The translations under genes were made by a program, and so were the position numbers. From assembly GCF_025359345.1 (NCBI RefSeq), contig NZ_JANYGQ010000009.1:1-64000 (forward strand): DNA of 64,000 nt. Reading direction: 5' to 3'. The notes beneath the pieces are model-generated. The model did not search any database. It saw nothing but the letters and a program-made list of their open reading frames with translations, and was not told the origin of the DNA. Shown here in pieces: positions 39,901 through 48,249 of the stretch. This DNA is from Mucilaginibacter sp. (GTDB lineage: Bacteria; Bacteroidota; Bacteroidia; Sphingobacteriales; Sphingobacteriaceae). The first letter of the stretch is position 1; each line of letters opens with the position of its first letter.

Positions 39901-40199
39901 ACGCTACCGCTGCCTATGGCAACTTCTTTGGTTACATAGCCCACAAAGCTAATTACCAGTGTTGCATTGTCGGGAACGGCGAGTTTGAAGGTACCGTTAA
40001 CATCGGTCACGGTGCCGTTTGTTGTCCCTTTTATTTTTACGCCGGCGCCAGGTATTACGGTGCCATCGGGATCACTTACCGTGCCTGATACCTGCCGGGT
40101 TTGAGCTACCGCGGCAAAGCAGGTAAATAAAGTAAACAAAAAAACGAAAATCGTTTTTTTGCTACTATTGAATTTGTTAAACAGTAAATCTTTGTTCAT
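36981..40199 (-). CDS. SusC/RagA-family TonB-linked outer-membrane transporter
   Basis: 1072 residues with all expected parts: signal peptide (...CFAAVAQ), carboxypeptidase-D regulatory-like domain at about 34-115 (VSGTVSDPDGTVIPGAGVKI), the NEVVVVSVGYGTQKR TonB-box region, plug with GRAAGVQVTNNDASPGGN and ILKDASATSIYGIRAANGVV, and a barrel ending LNVTF. It imports oligosaccharides using TonB energy. The 5' gap of 585 bases carries a pair of the shared 15-base boxes at 40,430-40,465. Confidence 0.95.
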   Translation of the reverse strand: MNKDLLFNKFNSSKKTIFVFLFTLFTCFAAVAQTRQVSGTVSDPDGTVIPGAGVKIKGTTNGTVTDVNGTFKLAVPDNATLVISFVGYVTKEVAIGSGSVYNVKLASAVSNLNEVVVVSVGYGTQKRTDLTGAISSVSAATIAKVPVTSVEQALQGRAAGVQVTNNDASPGGNVSILIRGTGSLAQYGNSPLYVVDGYALETGGINNINPSDIASIDILKDASATSIYGIRAANGVVIINTKKGKKDGTTVEFNAYTAFQSRPKEYKLLNAQQFATLAVQQAADDPAKQFSVLSNWNDPTSLTSVDWQNAIYRTGLTQNYSLAIRGGNDKVQSSASIGYYDQKGIVLGSFFKRLTLGLNLDYQPTKWLKSSTSAKYSYQNANNPFGTGSLGNLAQLPPTLDGGNKQTSQISDSNGNYGFFNPIYTYVAKYNNPVYGISHNQYQNISQFFLTNSSLEATIIEGLKIKTNAGVTVTGINGSYFQPEDDRLVNQYGSQAGATQNAFYNQNLNTSFDWIWENTLSYNRTFGKHTIDFLGGVSEQELTNNGFSGSGVPPNSQIRDISQVSNLKLGTSAQNIQSLASQFVRLSYNYAGRYFITGTVRRDGSSKFDVGHKYGTFPSGAVSWKVKEEDFLKGVDWLTNFKLRGSYGEVGNEGPIGLFQYEAQYSTGSASTNSGNLGYPFNKIYQPGIAATSPENPNLRWETDYQTDIGADMAFLHGDLTLTVDWFNRKSKDFLLYIAVPPQTGYTNESQNVGTMSNKGWEFALNYSHATSSDLRLGAGLTVSFITNKLTALNSGTTFITNPLNSPNGAVNLNGQGWGVYSETHIGQPVGEFFGYKSIGVIQSQDQINALNANASAKTNGVNKFYYQALTGPGDRLFADINGDGVVNASDQVSLGNPQPKFFGGLNLDATYKAWDINLYFYGSYGNKILNYEESNLETFQNRGFVGVENLSQEYYKNAWTKSNPSNEFTRIYYNDNSYLNSVPSSQWIENGSYLKLKTLTIGYTLPSALVRKLSISKLRLYASTQNLFTITGYKGLDPEIGTQGGFGTQNGIDNGTYPSSKYFTVGLNVTF

Positions 40200-40784
40200 T
40201 TTGAGTCATTTAGGATGATTGATTATAAGTATTGGTTTGATTATTATAATGCCGGGCTTAATGCCCGAGTTGATTATTCATGTGTTGGTTTAAAGGTCTG
40301 CATGTAAAAAACCTTAGTTATGACGATTGTGGTTACTCGCACAAATTCCTGCCCGGTTTAATTAAATGCGGAGACCGCGATTTTATAATTGGTTACAGTT
40401 ATAAAATTATACAGGAAGTGATAAAAGGGATAACACTATTGATAATGATTATAGCACAAATGTTAATCATTTTTTAATCAACTAATAATCAATACATTAA
40501 CTAATATTTAGTTAAAAAATCATCAATAAATGCTACAATAATCGCAGCATATTTAACATTATTGGTACAGCCAGGGGTACTATTGTTGCCACCGTGTTCA
40601 ACTTTTAAAAATTATCAGTTAAAATAGTATCATACCAAAAAATCAGGTTTTCGCGCTTGCGGTGTGCGGCATTTTTTTCTCCGGGGGGCAAAAAAATCAA
40701 AACTGTTGAAGGCGAAAACCAAGCAATGCTTTATTGCCGAATAGCAGGTTAAGAAAAATGAATATAGTGTGTGTGCGGACGACG
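40200..40784. other. long leader/promoter region of SusC
   Basis: 585 bases without a gene. It contains the box pair described separately and a small hairpin GCCGGGC-TTAAT-GCCCG at about 40,251-40,267, inside the probable 5' untranslated region. A perfect palindrome AACTAATATTTAGTT lies at about 40,499-40,513. Confidence 0.5.
40430..40465 (-). promoter_or_regulatory. paired 15-base operator upstream of SusC
   Basis: ATAACACTATTGATA (40,430-40,444; 11 of 15 to consensus ATACCACAAATGTTA) and ATAGCACAAATGTTA (40,451-40,465; 14 of 15), starts 21 bases apart, same orientation. The proximal box lies about 230 bases before the SusC start codon. Confidence 0.6.
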
Positions 40785-41774
40785 TTAAAAGCTTTTTATC
40801 CCTTTTGGATTTATTTTCAGGATGTTACCTTCAGCGTCAAAGTTCAAACTATCAAGGCAAAGCTCGCGCAGCACAAATTCCTTTTTTTGGGGATGAATAC
40901 GGTGATACAAAATAAAATATTGCCCGCTTTGTTGAAAAACGGTATGGTGGCCGGGTCCTACGGTGGTGCTGTCGGCGCTGGTTGAAAGTATGGGGCCGTT
41001 TTTGCCTTCTGTCCATGGCCCAAACGGTGTTTTACCGGTCGAATACCAAATTTGATAACTCGCATCGATAGCTTTACCGTACGAATACATCAAATAATAC
41101 AAATTATTGCGCTTAACCATATGGGGTGCCTCAAAATAGTGCGGCGGGGTTACCTCAACAGGTGCACCATCAAAAGTAATCATATCCTTTTTTAGTTTTA
41201 CTGCCATGCAATGGCCGTTTATCCAGTTAAATCCCGAACCCCAGTACAGGTAAGCCTGGCCATCATCATCAATAAAACAATCGGCATCGATATTATGCAC
41301 TGCCGGGAATTGATTTGCAGCTATTAATGGCGTGTTATCATTTTTTACATTTTTCCAGGGGCCAAGCGGTTTGTCGCTTACACCAGCCCAAACTTCACTA
41401 CCCACAGCAACATACATGTAAAACTTACCGTTTGCCGCTTTCCTTACTGATGGCGCCCATACCATAGAACTGTTGGAAGTTGGACTTGTGCATGCTGCCT
41501 TGGTTGGCCAGTTAATATGTTTGATTTCAAAACTTATGAAATCCCTGGTTGTAAGTACGCCTAATTCACTGCCGCCCCATGGGTCGATGGTGGCGTAGAT
41601 GTAGTACACATCTTTGTCTTTTATAATGGTTGGATCGGCATAATAGCCGTTAACAATTGGATTGGTTGTTGATTTTTTTTGCGCCGACGAAAATTGCCAA
41701 AGAAATATAAGCAACATCGGCAGTAATACCAATTTTGATAGGCTGCCGATAGAATTCAGGGCGTATTTTTTCAT
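40785..41774 (-). CDS. GH43-family arabinosidase/xylosidase-like enzyme
   Basis: 329 residues with a signal peptide (...WQFSSAQ). The five-bladed propeller shows the three GH43 acidic residues: D47 in YYADPTI, D163 in HNIDADCFIDDDG, and E215 in HYFEAPHM. The family cleaves alpha-L-arabinofuranosyl or beta-xylosyl units. No appended carbohydrate-binding domain. It is the last gene of the GH31 transcript, 26 bases after the monooxygenase-fold gene. Confidence 0.9.
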   Translation of the reverse strand: MKKYALNSIGSLSKLVLLPMLLIFLWQFSSAQKKSTTNPIVNGYYADPTIIKDKDVYYIYATIDPWGGSELGVLTTRDFISFEIKHINWPTKAACTSPTSNSSMVWAPSVRKAANGKFYMYVAVGSEVWAGVSDKPLGPWKNVKNDNTPLIAANQFPAVHNIDADCFIDDDGQAYLYWGSGFNWINGHCMAVKLKKDMITFDGAPVEVTPPHYFEAPHMVKRNNLYYLMYSYGKAIDASYQIWYSTGKTPFGPWTEGKNGPILSTSADSTTVGPGHHTVFQQSGQYFILYHRIHPQKKEFVLRELCLDSLNFDAEGNILKINPKGIKSF

Positions 41775-41800
41775 AAATATAGTGATTCCGGTATGACCAG

Positions 41801-42232
41801 TTACATACCCGGCTTTTTTGCAGAGCCAACTAAGTTAACATCAACCAACTCCAGCGACGTCACCATATTTTTAACTGTCTCTTTGTATTTCTTAAAGTGA
41901 GCGGTTTCAATATGTGCCTTGTATGCCGCCGTATCGGCGTAAATTTCGAGGATCGTTATGTGTGATGGATTGTTTTTATCAGCTACAGCGTAATACGTTA
42001 ACACGCCAGGCTCTACGCCCACTGCGGTGGTCATTTGTTCTTTAAGGGCGGCATTATATTTTTCCAGTTGCAATGGGTCAACCTGGATTTTTGCCAGCCT
42101 TACCATTTGATTTCTTTGCTGCGCCATAGCTTTTTCACTAAAACTAAGCGTAAGTATACAAATAGTAACAATAAAAACAGCACGGCTACCCTGGGATAGC
42201 CGTGCTTTAATAATTTCCGTAAGTTTCTTCAT
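41801..42232 (-). CDS. exported monooxygenase-fold (ABM/YgiN-like) protein
   Basis: 143 residues from the ATG at 42,232 (MKKLTEII); the frame extends five codons further. A signal peptide ends in SEKAMAQ. MVRLAKIQVDPLQLEKYNAALKEQ, GVLTYYAVADKNNP and HFKKYKETVKNMV are typical of antibiotic-biosynthesis-monooxygenase domains, some of which oxidise quinols. An exported version inside a sugar locus is unusual but known in Bacteroidota PULs. The signal-peptide coding sequence contains a terminator-like hairpin (42,179-42,206). Confidence 0.75.
   Translation of the reverse strand: MKKLTEIIKARLSQGSRAVFIVTICILTLSFSEKAMAQQRNQMVRLAKIQVDPLQLEKYNAALKEQMTTAVGVEPGVLTYYAVADKNNPSHITILEIYADTAAYKAHIETAHFKKYKETVKNMVTSLELVDVNLVGSAKKPGM
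42172..42206 (-). terminator. terminator-like hairpin inside the start of the ABM gene
   Basis: On the minus strand AGCACGGCTA, TCCCAGGG, TAGCCGTGCT form a perfect 10-bp stem, followed at once by GTTTTTA. It starts about 26 bases after the ATG at 42,232 and is therefore within coding sequence, on the same strand as GH31, ABM and GH43. Confidence 0.6.
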
Positions 42233-42325
42233 AGCCCTTGGTGACAAAAAGTTATCTAAGCAAATGTTGTAAAAATTATGGTATTACCGGGAATAATAAT
42301 CTTTATAACACCCATAAATAAAGCT

Positions 42326-44737
42326 TTATAGCTTTACCACCATCTGTTGCCCTGTATAACTAACACTTTTATCTGCTTTGCTGCTAATGTCAACGTTTTC
42401 GCCATGTCCTTCTTTTACCAGCACTATATTGAAAATACGTTTTTTAGGCATACCGGGGTAAGTGCCTTTTCGATCGGTAATGGTTAGCTGGTGCAATTTA
42501 TCGTTCCATTTAAAGCTGAAAGTGGCGTGATTACCTTTCTCGTAATTGTAATTGTCGTTTTCGTCTTCGTAATATTTAAAGCTGCCATCGGTACCTGCGT
42601 AAATACGCAGTTCGATTGCGCCTCCGGGGTTTTGAGTGGCATATTCAATATTCGGCCCCATAGGTACCACCGAACCCGCCTTAACATAAAGCGGCATAGT
42701 CTCGATAGTTGCTGTTGCATCAATGGTTTGGCCACCCTCCAATGCTTCGCCTGTCCAGAAGTTATACCACTTGTTACCTTTTGGCAGGTAAACCTGGCGT
42801 GTTTTTGCTATCGCATCGGCATTGCTGGGGGTGTACATTGGTTTGGTTACTGGGTTTACTAAAAACGCAGGGCCAAACATGTATTGGTCAGGTATGTTGT
42901 ACACATTTTTATCATTCCTGAAGTCAAATGCCAGCGAACGCATAATGGTATAGTTATCATTGGTAACCTTTGCCGCCAGCGAGTAGGTATACGGTAGCAG
43001 GCGGTACCTTAACTTGTCATAGTTTAACAAAATTGTCCTGGTTTTTTCATCCCAGTTTTTTGAAAATAAGGCCCGCTCGCCTTTGCCGTGGATACGCATG
43101 ATCGGGCTGAATGTGCCAAACTGGAACCAGCGGGTAAACAATTCCCGGTATTTTGGTTGTGACCAATCAGGAATGCCGTCTTTATCTACACGTGAAAGAT
43201 AGCCACCGATGTCCGACGTCCAATATGGAATACCCGAAACACAAGCATTAATACCCTGCGGAATTTGGTTACGAAGGGATGCAAATGTACAGGTAATATC
43301 AGACGACCATAAAGTTGCTGCATTACGCTGCTCACCGGCAAATGACTGCCTGATCAACAAGAAAGCGCGTTTTCCCGGTATATCTGCGCGCCAGCCCTTG
43401 TAAAGCCCTTTTGAGTGTTCTAACGAATAAGTATTAAAGTAATCGATGCCTTTACCAACCGAAAAAACGGCTTTGCGGCGCTCGTCCAACAGGCTGCCGT
43501 TATCAGGCTCGCACTGGTCGACCCACCAGGCATCCCAGCCGTAGCGTTTTATTACGCTATCGCGGGCCTGCTCCCAGTAACGCTGGCGGGCTTTGGGGTT
43601 ATGGGCATCGTAGTAGGTATCATAAGTGTGTGTAACAAAATTATCCCAGGTAATGCTGGTTAAAAAACCTTTACTTTTTAAATCGTCAAAATCGCGCGTC
43701 CCGCTGCCAAATACCGGCCAAATAGATAACATGGCATGCATATTTGCCTTATGCAACTCGTCGATCATCGCTTTTGGATTGGGGTACCGGCCGTTATCCA
43801 TCACATGCGAGCCCATAGGCAACGGCGACCACCAGTACCAATCCTGCACAATGGCGTCAACAGGTATGTGGTTGTTGCGGTAATTATCTTTTACACCCAG
43901 GATTTCGTCCTGCCGGGTATATTTATCCTGCGACTGGAATAAACCCAATGACCACTTAGGGAACATCGGCGCACGCCCGGAAGCAGTGCGGTATAAATCG
44001 ATAATCCTGTCGAAATCAGGGCCGTAAAAAAAGTAATAATCAATCATTTTGCCGCTTTCGGACACGTACTTGTATTGGGTATTACCTGCTTCTGCGCCGT
44101 AAAAATTTGATGCGGCGTAATTGTCCCATAAAATACCATAGCCCTTGTTTGATAACATTACAGGTATAGCCCCCGTCATGTACTTTATCAGCATTTCCTG
44201 GTTGCGGCCTTTATAGTTGATGGATAAGGAATCTTCAGGATGACAGCCTAAACCAAACAACGCTTCATCGGCCGGCGAATTGAAATTTGTAGTACAGCTA
44301 TACGTTGATATACCTGCTACGGTTGACGGAGTCATGCTTTTATTTTCAGTGCCCTCGGCTACTATTATCTCACCTTTTTTGTTGGTGTAAGTTATTGCGT
44401 TGTTTGCTTTATTTATGCTGATGTTAAGCCTTGGGGTGGTGATAACTATTTGTCCGCTACGTTCTGTAACCGTAAATGAAGTCTTTCCGGCCCAGGGATT
44501 ATTTACTACCAGCGAGTTTTTGGCAGGGAAGGCGTCAAAAATGGTGTATTTAACTTCAACAATATCCGCTTTACAAATCTTTACGTTCATTAGGCCTTTA
44601 TCAAGCTTGAACGTAACACCATCGGCATTTTTTTTGTACGATATTACTGAGGCCTTCGTGGTGTTTACCAATAGCAAGGCAGTAAGTAAAAACGCAGCCG
44701 GTTTCAAAAGAAACTCTTTAGCAAAACTTTTTTTCAT
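42326..44737 (-). CDS. GH31 alpha-xylosidase/alpha-glucosidase-like enzyme
   Basis: 803 residues with a signal peptide (...VNTTKAS). The GH31 barrel shows nucleophile D407 in WWVD-QCEPD and acid/base D480 in LWSSD, plus DAIVQDWYWWSP before them. The QCEPD loop is of the type seen in alpha-xylosidase-like GH31 members, favouring removal of alpha-xylose from xyloglucan or similar chains; alpha-glucosidase remains possible. It is the first gene of a GH31-ABM-GH43 transcript. A pair of shared boxes lies 75 bases before its start. Confidence 0.88.
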   Translation of the reverse strand: MKKSFAKEFLLKPAAFLLTALLLVNTTKASVISYKKNADGVTFKLDKGLMNVKICKADIVEVKYTIFDAFPAKNSLVVNNPWAGKTSFTVTERSGQIVITTPRLNISINKANNAITYTNKKGEIIVAEGTENKSMTPSTVAGISTYSCTTNFNSPADEALFGLGCHPEDSLSINYKGRNQEMLIKYMTGAIPVMLSNKGYGILWDNYAASNFYGAEAGNTQYKYVSESGKMIDYYFFYGPDFDRIIDLYRTASGRAPMFPKWSLGLFQSQDKYTRQDEILGVKDNYRNNHIPVDAIVQDWYWWSPLPMGSHVMDNGRYPNPKAMIDELHKANMHAMLSIWPVFGSGTRDFDDLKSKGFLTSITWDNFVTHTYDTYYDAHNPKARQRYWEQARDSVIKRYGWDAWWVDQCEPDNGSLLDERRKAVFSVGKGIDYFNTYSLEHSKGLYKGWRADIPGKRAFLLIRQSFAGEQRNAATLWSSDITCTFASLRNQIPQGINACVSGIPYWTSDIGGYLSRVDKDGIPDWSQPKYRELFTRWFQFGTFSPIMRIHGKGERALFSKNWDEKTRTILLNYDKLRYRLLPYTYSLAAKVTNDNYTIMRSLAFDFRNDKNVYNIPDQYMFGPAFLVNPVTKPMYTPSNADAIAKTRQVYLPKGNKWYNFWTGEALEGGQTIDATATIETMPLYVKAGSVVPMGPNIEYATQNPGGAIELRIYAGTDGSFKYYEDENDNYNYEKGNHATFSFKWNDKLHQLTITDRKGTYPGMPKKRIFNIVLVKEGHGENVDISSKADKSVSYTGQQMVVKL

Positions 44738-44811
44738 TTAACAGGGTTATTTTAGGTTTTGACCGTGGTTGAAGATCAGGGTCTAAAACTACTTTCGTTT
44801 TTTAAAAACAA

Positions 44812-44847
44812 ATACCACAAATAGTAATAAGTGTAACACAAATGTTT
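44812..44847 (-). promoter_or_regulatory. paired 15-base operator upstream of GH31
   Basis: ATACCACAAATAGTA (44,812-44,826; 13 of 15) and GTAACACAAATGTTT (44,833-44,847; 12 of 15), starts 21 bases apart, same orientation as the other PUL sites. The proximal box is 75 bases before the GH31 start. Confidence 0.65.
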
Positions 44848-44912
44848 ACAATACCCATAATTTGGTGTAAGATGGTGTATTTTGTACGCTTTACAAAAAA
44901 GGTAGCTGGGCA

Positions 44913-45686
44913 TCACCTTATAAAGTGCAGCTTTTTACCAGCGTACTTTATCCATTCCCTTGCAAACAGTTCGTGGCCGTTTGGCATGGGGTGTATGCCG
45001 TCCCACATCCAATATTCGGCAGGCGGATATTTGGCTGCCGACTGGTTAAAACTATCCTGCAAGGGAACAAAAATGGCATTAAATTCTGCTGCAAGCTTTT
45101 TGGCAACTTGCTGCCGACCGGTAACTTCACGTTTATAGTCAACCCATTTATCTTTTACCCGGCCAACTGGCAATATAAACGGCTCGCAAATAACAAGTTC
45201 AACCTGTGGCAACTGTTGTTTGGTTTGGGTTAACAGCGCGCGGTAATCGTTTTCGTAGCTTTCAACCGTAAATCTTTTATCGCCTCCAACTGCGTGCATG
45301 GTATCGTTAACGCCTATTAAAATGCTTAGCACATCGGGTTTTATTGCGATGGTGTCGTCGGCCCAGCGAGCGGCCAGGTCCGGAACCGTATTGCCGCTTA
45401 TTCCCCGGTTAAAAAAGTGAAAGCCCTTTTTGGGCAGCTGATACCAAAGTCGGGCGGCAATTAAATAGGCATAACCGTGACCCAAAACATGATTCCAATC
45501 CGTATTGCGGCTGCGGTTACCGTCTGTAATGGAATCGCCCTGGAACAGGAACGTAAAACCATTTCCTTCATCGTCTGACGTTATCGAAAAGCCATCCAAC
45601 GCCGATGGAATGGCAAGTGCAGCAGCACCTGCCACCGATGCTTGTTTTATAAAATTCCGCCTTGATGATTCTTCTTTTTCGTGCAT
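44913..45686 (-). CDS. SGNH/GDSL-type esterase with Tat-like signal
   Basis: 257 residues. The N-terminus has SRRNFIKQASVAGAAALAIP, a twin-arginine-type signal. The four SGNH blocks are visible: GDS52ITDG, RGISGNT, IGVND and DGIHP near the C-terminus. In PULs such enzymes usually remove acetyl groups from hemicelluloses. The start codon overlaps the GH95 stop (TAATG), so translation is coupled. Confidence 0.88.
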   Translation of the reverse strand: MHEKEESSRRNFIKQASVAGAAALAIPSALDGFSITSDDEGNGFTFLFQGDSITDGNRSRNTDWNHVLGHGYAYLIAARLWYQLPKKGFHFFNRGISGNTVPDLAARWADDTIAIKPDVLSILIGVNDTMHAVGGDKRFTVESYENDYRALLTQTKQQLPQVELVICEPFILPVGRVKDKWVDYKREVTGRQQVAKKLAAEFNAIFVPLQDSFNQSAAKYPPAEYWMWDGIHPMPNGHELFAREWIKYAGKKLHFIR

Positions 45687-48148
45687 TAAATTGTGCTGCT
45701 AATTTTATACCGCCCGCCCGCTTGTGTATTAAATGCGGTTACATACCCATTAGCCGTTTTTTTGGATACTGCCGATACCCCGGCAACTTTTATCGGCTGG
45801 CTGGTGCGGATACTACATTTGCCGCCAACTACCGCCAACACCGATGCACTTGTAAGTTTCATATCTTTCCAGCGCATACTTATCTCGAAATTGCCACGTG
45901 CTTTTAAACCAGAAATTTCGCCTGTTGCCCATGCATCGGGAAGAGCGGGGAGCATATTTATTTCGTTGTTCTGGCTCTGCAGCAACATTTCGGCCATGCC
46001 TGAAACGCCGCCAAAGTTGCCATCAATCTGGAACGGCGGGTGGGCATCAAACAAATTGATGTAAGAACCGCCACCGCCAGAGTATTTTGTACCGGAAACA
46101 GCTGTAGCCCTTAACAAATCTTTTATCATTTTGTAGCTGTGGTTGCCATCGAGCAGCCGGGCCCAAAAGTTTATTTTCCATGCAAGGCTCCAGCCGGTGC
46201 CTTCATCACCACGCAGTTCGAGTGTTTTTTTGGCAGCAGCCGTCAGCTCCGGCGTATTTATGGGAGATATCTGGTTACCGGGGAACAAGCCGAACAAGTG
46301 AGAAACGTGGCGGTGGTGCGGCTCAGGATCCTCCCAATCTTTATACCATTCCTGCAAGTTTCCTTTTTTGCCGATGTGGAACGGGTATAGTTTAGCTTGT
46401 TTAGCTATTATCGTGTCGCGGAAAGCCTTATCATCGCCTAACTCATTTGCAGCTGCTATAACGTTGCCGAACAAATCGCGGATGATGGACATATCCATAG
46501 TTGTGGCGATGGATACGCTGCCTTTTTTACCTTTATCATCAAAAAAAGCGTTCTCGGGCGACACAGAAGGCGCCGTAACCAAATAACCATCCTTATCAGG
46601 TACCAGCCAGTCTTCACAAAATTGGGCCGCGCCTTTCATTAACGGATAAGCTACTTCGCGAAGGTATTTTTTATCTTTTGTATATTGGTAATGCCACCAC
46701 AAATGCTGCGACATCCAGGGCGATCCCATTGTCCAGTTGGCCCAGGTGGGGTCGCCTTTGCCTTTGTCGCCCACGGGGTTGGTTAGCGCCCAGATATCAC
46801 TGTTATGGTGCAGCACCCAGCCCTTGGCATGGTAAAATTCTTTTGCAGTACGCCTGCCGGTGACAGCCACATTTTTTATAAAACTGATAAGCGGTTCGTG
46901 CATTTCCGAAAGATTGGCAACCTCTGCGGGCCAGTAATTCATCTGCGTGTTAATATTGGTGGTATAGTTCGAGCTCCATGGCGGTCGCAGCTCCTTATTC
47001 CATATTCCCTGCAAGTTGGCCGGCACGCCTTTGGTTCGCGAGCTGGATATCAACAGGTACCTGCCATATTGAAAGTAGAGTGTCTCCAGGTCAGGGTCTT
47101 TTGCGCCGGAAGTGTAGGCAACCAGGCGCTCGTCGGTTGGGAGGCTTGCGTTGCTGTTATCGGCAGGGGCAGCCAGTTTAAACGATACCCGATTGAAGAA
47201 GTGGTGATAATCGGCATAATGTGCCGCCAATAATGTTGACCAGCCTTGTGCCGATGCTTTTTTCAGATAATCGCCGGCTATTTTGCCTTCGTCCTTACCT
47301 TCGGATACCGGGCATCTATCAAAGCCGTTGAAACTTGTGGCCGCCGAAAGAAAAATAGTGGCCTCTGTTGCGTTTTTAACAGTAACGCCAGTTGTATCGG
47401 CGCTTATTTTACCATCCTTGCTTACAGCCTTTATTTGCAGCTGAAAACGCATACCCTTGCACCCGGTAACATCATAAGTAATTGGGTTTGCCGAGTCGAC
47501 GTAATTAGGGTCGTCGTGCGCGGGGGCTTTACCTTTTATGGCAAGCTGGTTGCCGGGTAAAATAGCCATGTTATGCATTAATAAGCTGCCTGCACCTACC
47601 TTAAAACTCAATTGCCCGGTTTTGCTTGCGGTAAGGTGGATAACAATAACCTGGCTGGGCGCTGATATTATTACCTGCCGGGTATAAGTTACGCCATTAA
47701 TGGTATAACGGGTTGTTGATATGGCGTTTTTAATATTCAGGTCGCGGTAGTAAGCGGAGGGTACGGTATCTTTTAAATCCTGGGTAATGGTCAAATCACC
47801 CAGCGGCAAATACGACTCGGAAAAATACCCCTGCATATTTTTAGCATAGTTGTAGGCTTTGGCGTAATCTTCCTCTTTAAAAAGCGCTTCTCTCGCCAGT
47901 AATAAATTGGCATAGGCATCAGGATTCACGTTGGTACGAACCGGGCCGCCAGACCATAACGTAGCTTCATTTAGCTGTATAAGCTCCTGATTAACCCGGC
48001 CGAAAACCATAGCACCCAAGCGACCGTTGCCTAATGGCAAGGCATCGGTCCACACCTTTGCGGGTTGTTTGTACCAAAGCTTCAGATTATCCTGGCAAAT
48101 GCCGGTGAAGGGGATTAAACAGGTAAAGAGGATGAGGATTTTTTTCAT
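45686..48148 (-). CDS. GH95-family alpha-L-fucosidase/alpha-L-galactosidase-like enzyme
   Basis: 820 residues from ATG 48,148, which begins a good signal peptide (MKKILILFTC...GICQ). The longer frame to 48,190 only translates an intergenic repeat. WTDALPLGNGRLGAMVFG, LNEATLWSGGP, LQGIWNKELRPPWSSNYT, SPENAF and GNLQEWYKDWEDPEPHHRHVSHL are GH95 landmarks, including the acid Glu in LQEW. GH95 enzymes remove alpha-1,2-linked L-fucose from xyloglucan or L-galactose from complex xylans. It lies between GH27 and the esterase on the same strand. Confidence 0.92.
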   Translation of the reverse strand: MKKILILFTCLIPFTGICQDNLKLWYKQPAKVWTDALPLGNGRLGAMVFGRVNQELIQLNEATLWSGGPVRTNVNPDAYANLLLAREALFKEEDYAKAYNYAKNMQGYFSESYLPLGDLTITQDLKDTVPSAYYRDLNIKNAISTTRYTINGVTYTRQVIISAPSQVIVIHLTASKTGQLSFKVGAGSLLMHNMAILPGNQLAIKGKAPAHDDPNYVDSANPITYDVTGCKGMRFQLQIKAVSKDGKISADTTGVTVKNATEATIFLSAATSFNGFDRCPVSEGKDEGKIAGDYLKKASAQGWSTLLAAHYADYHHFFNRVSFKLAAPADNSNASLPTDERLVAYTSGAKDPDLETLYFQYGRYLLISSSRTKGVPANLQGIWNKELRPPWSSNYTTNINTQMNYWPAEVANLSEMHEPLISFIKNVAVTGRRTAKEFYHAKGWVLHHNSDIWALTNPVGDKGKGDPTWANWTMGSPWMSQHLWWHYQYTKDKKYLREVAYPLMKGAAQFCEDWLVPDKDGYLVTAPSVSPENAFFDDKGKKGSVSIATTMDMSIIRDLFGNVIAAANELGDDKAFRDTIIAKQAKLYPFHIGKKGNLQEWYKDWEDPEPHHRHVSHLFGLFPGNQISPINTPELTAAAKKTLELRGDEGTGWSLAWKINFWARLLDGNHSYKMIKDLLRATAVSGTKYSGGGGSYINLFDAHPPFQIDGNFGGVSGMAEMLLQSQNNEINMLPALPDAWATGEISGLKARGNFEISMRWKDMKLTSASVLAVVGGKCSIRTSQPIKVAGVSAVSKKTANGYVTAFNTQAGGRYKISSTI

Positions 48149-48161
48149 AGCTTTTATTTTA

Positions 48162-48246
48162 AGAACCAGGAGCCAAGAATCAAGAGCCAAGACAGAAGCC
48201 CGACATTTCTTGAATGTTTTTCTCCTGATTCTTGGCTCTTGGTTCT
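48162..48246. repeat. inverted repeat built from AAGAgCC-type 7-mers
   Basis: The left arm 48,162-48,193 reads AGAACCAGGAGCCAAGAATC and onward; the right arm 48,221-48,246 is its reverse complement with two mismatches in 25. Each arm is a tandem of 7-base words (AAGAGCC, AAGAATC, AAGAACC). It fills the GH27-GH95 gap, 3 bases from the GH27 stop. Confidence 0.85.
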
Positions 48247-48249
48247 AAA

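Noticed and set aside
42255-42270. CAAATGTTG before the ABM gene
   Set aside because: Only the core matches and there is no partner box 21 bases away on either side.
48149-48190. Extended N-terminus of the GH95 gene
   Set aside because: The 14 extra residues translate the AAGAGCC-type repeat; the internal ATG starts a proper signal peptide.
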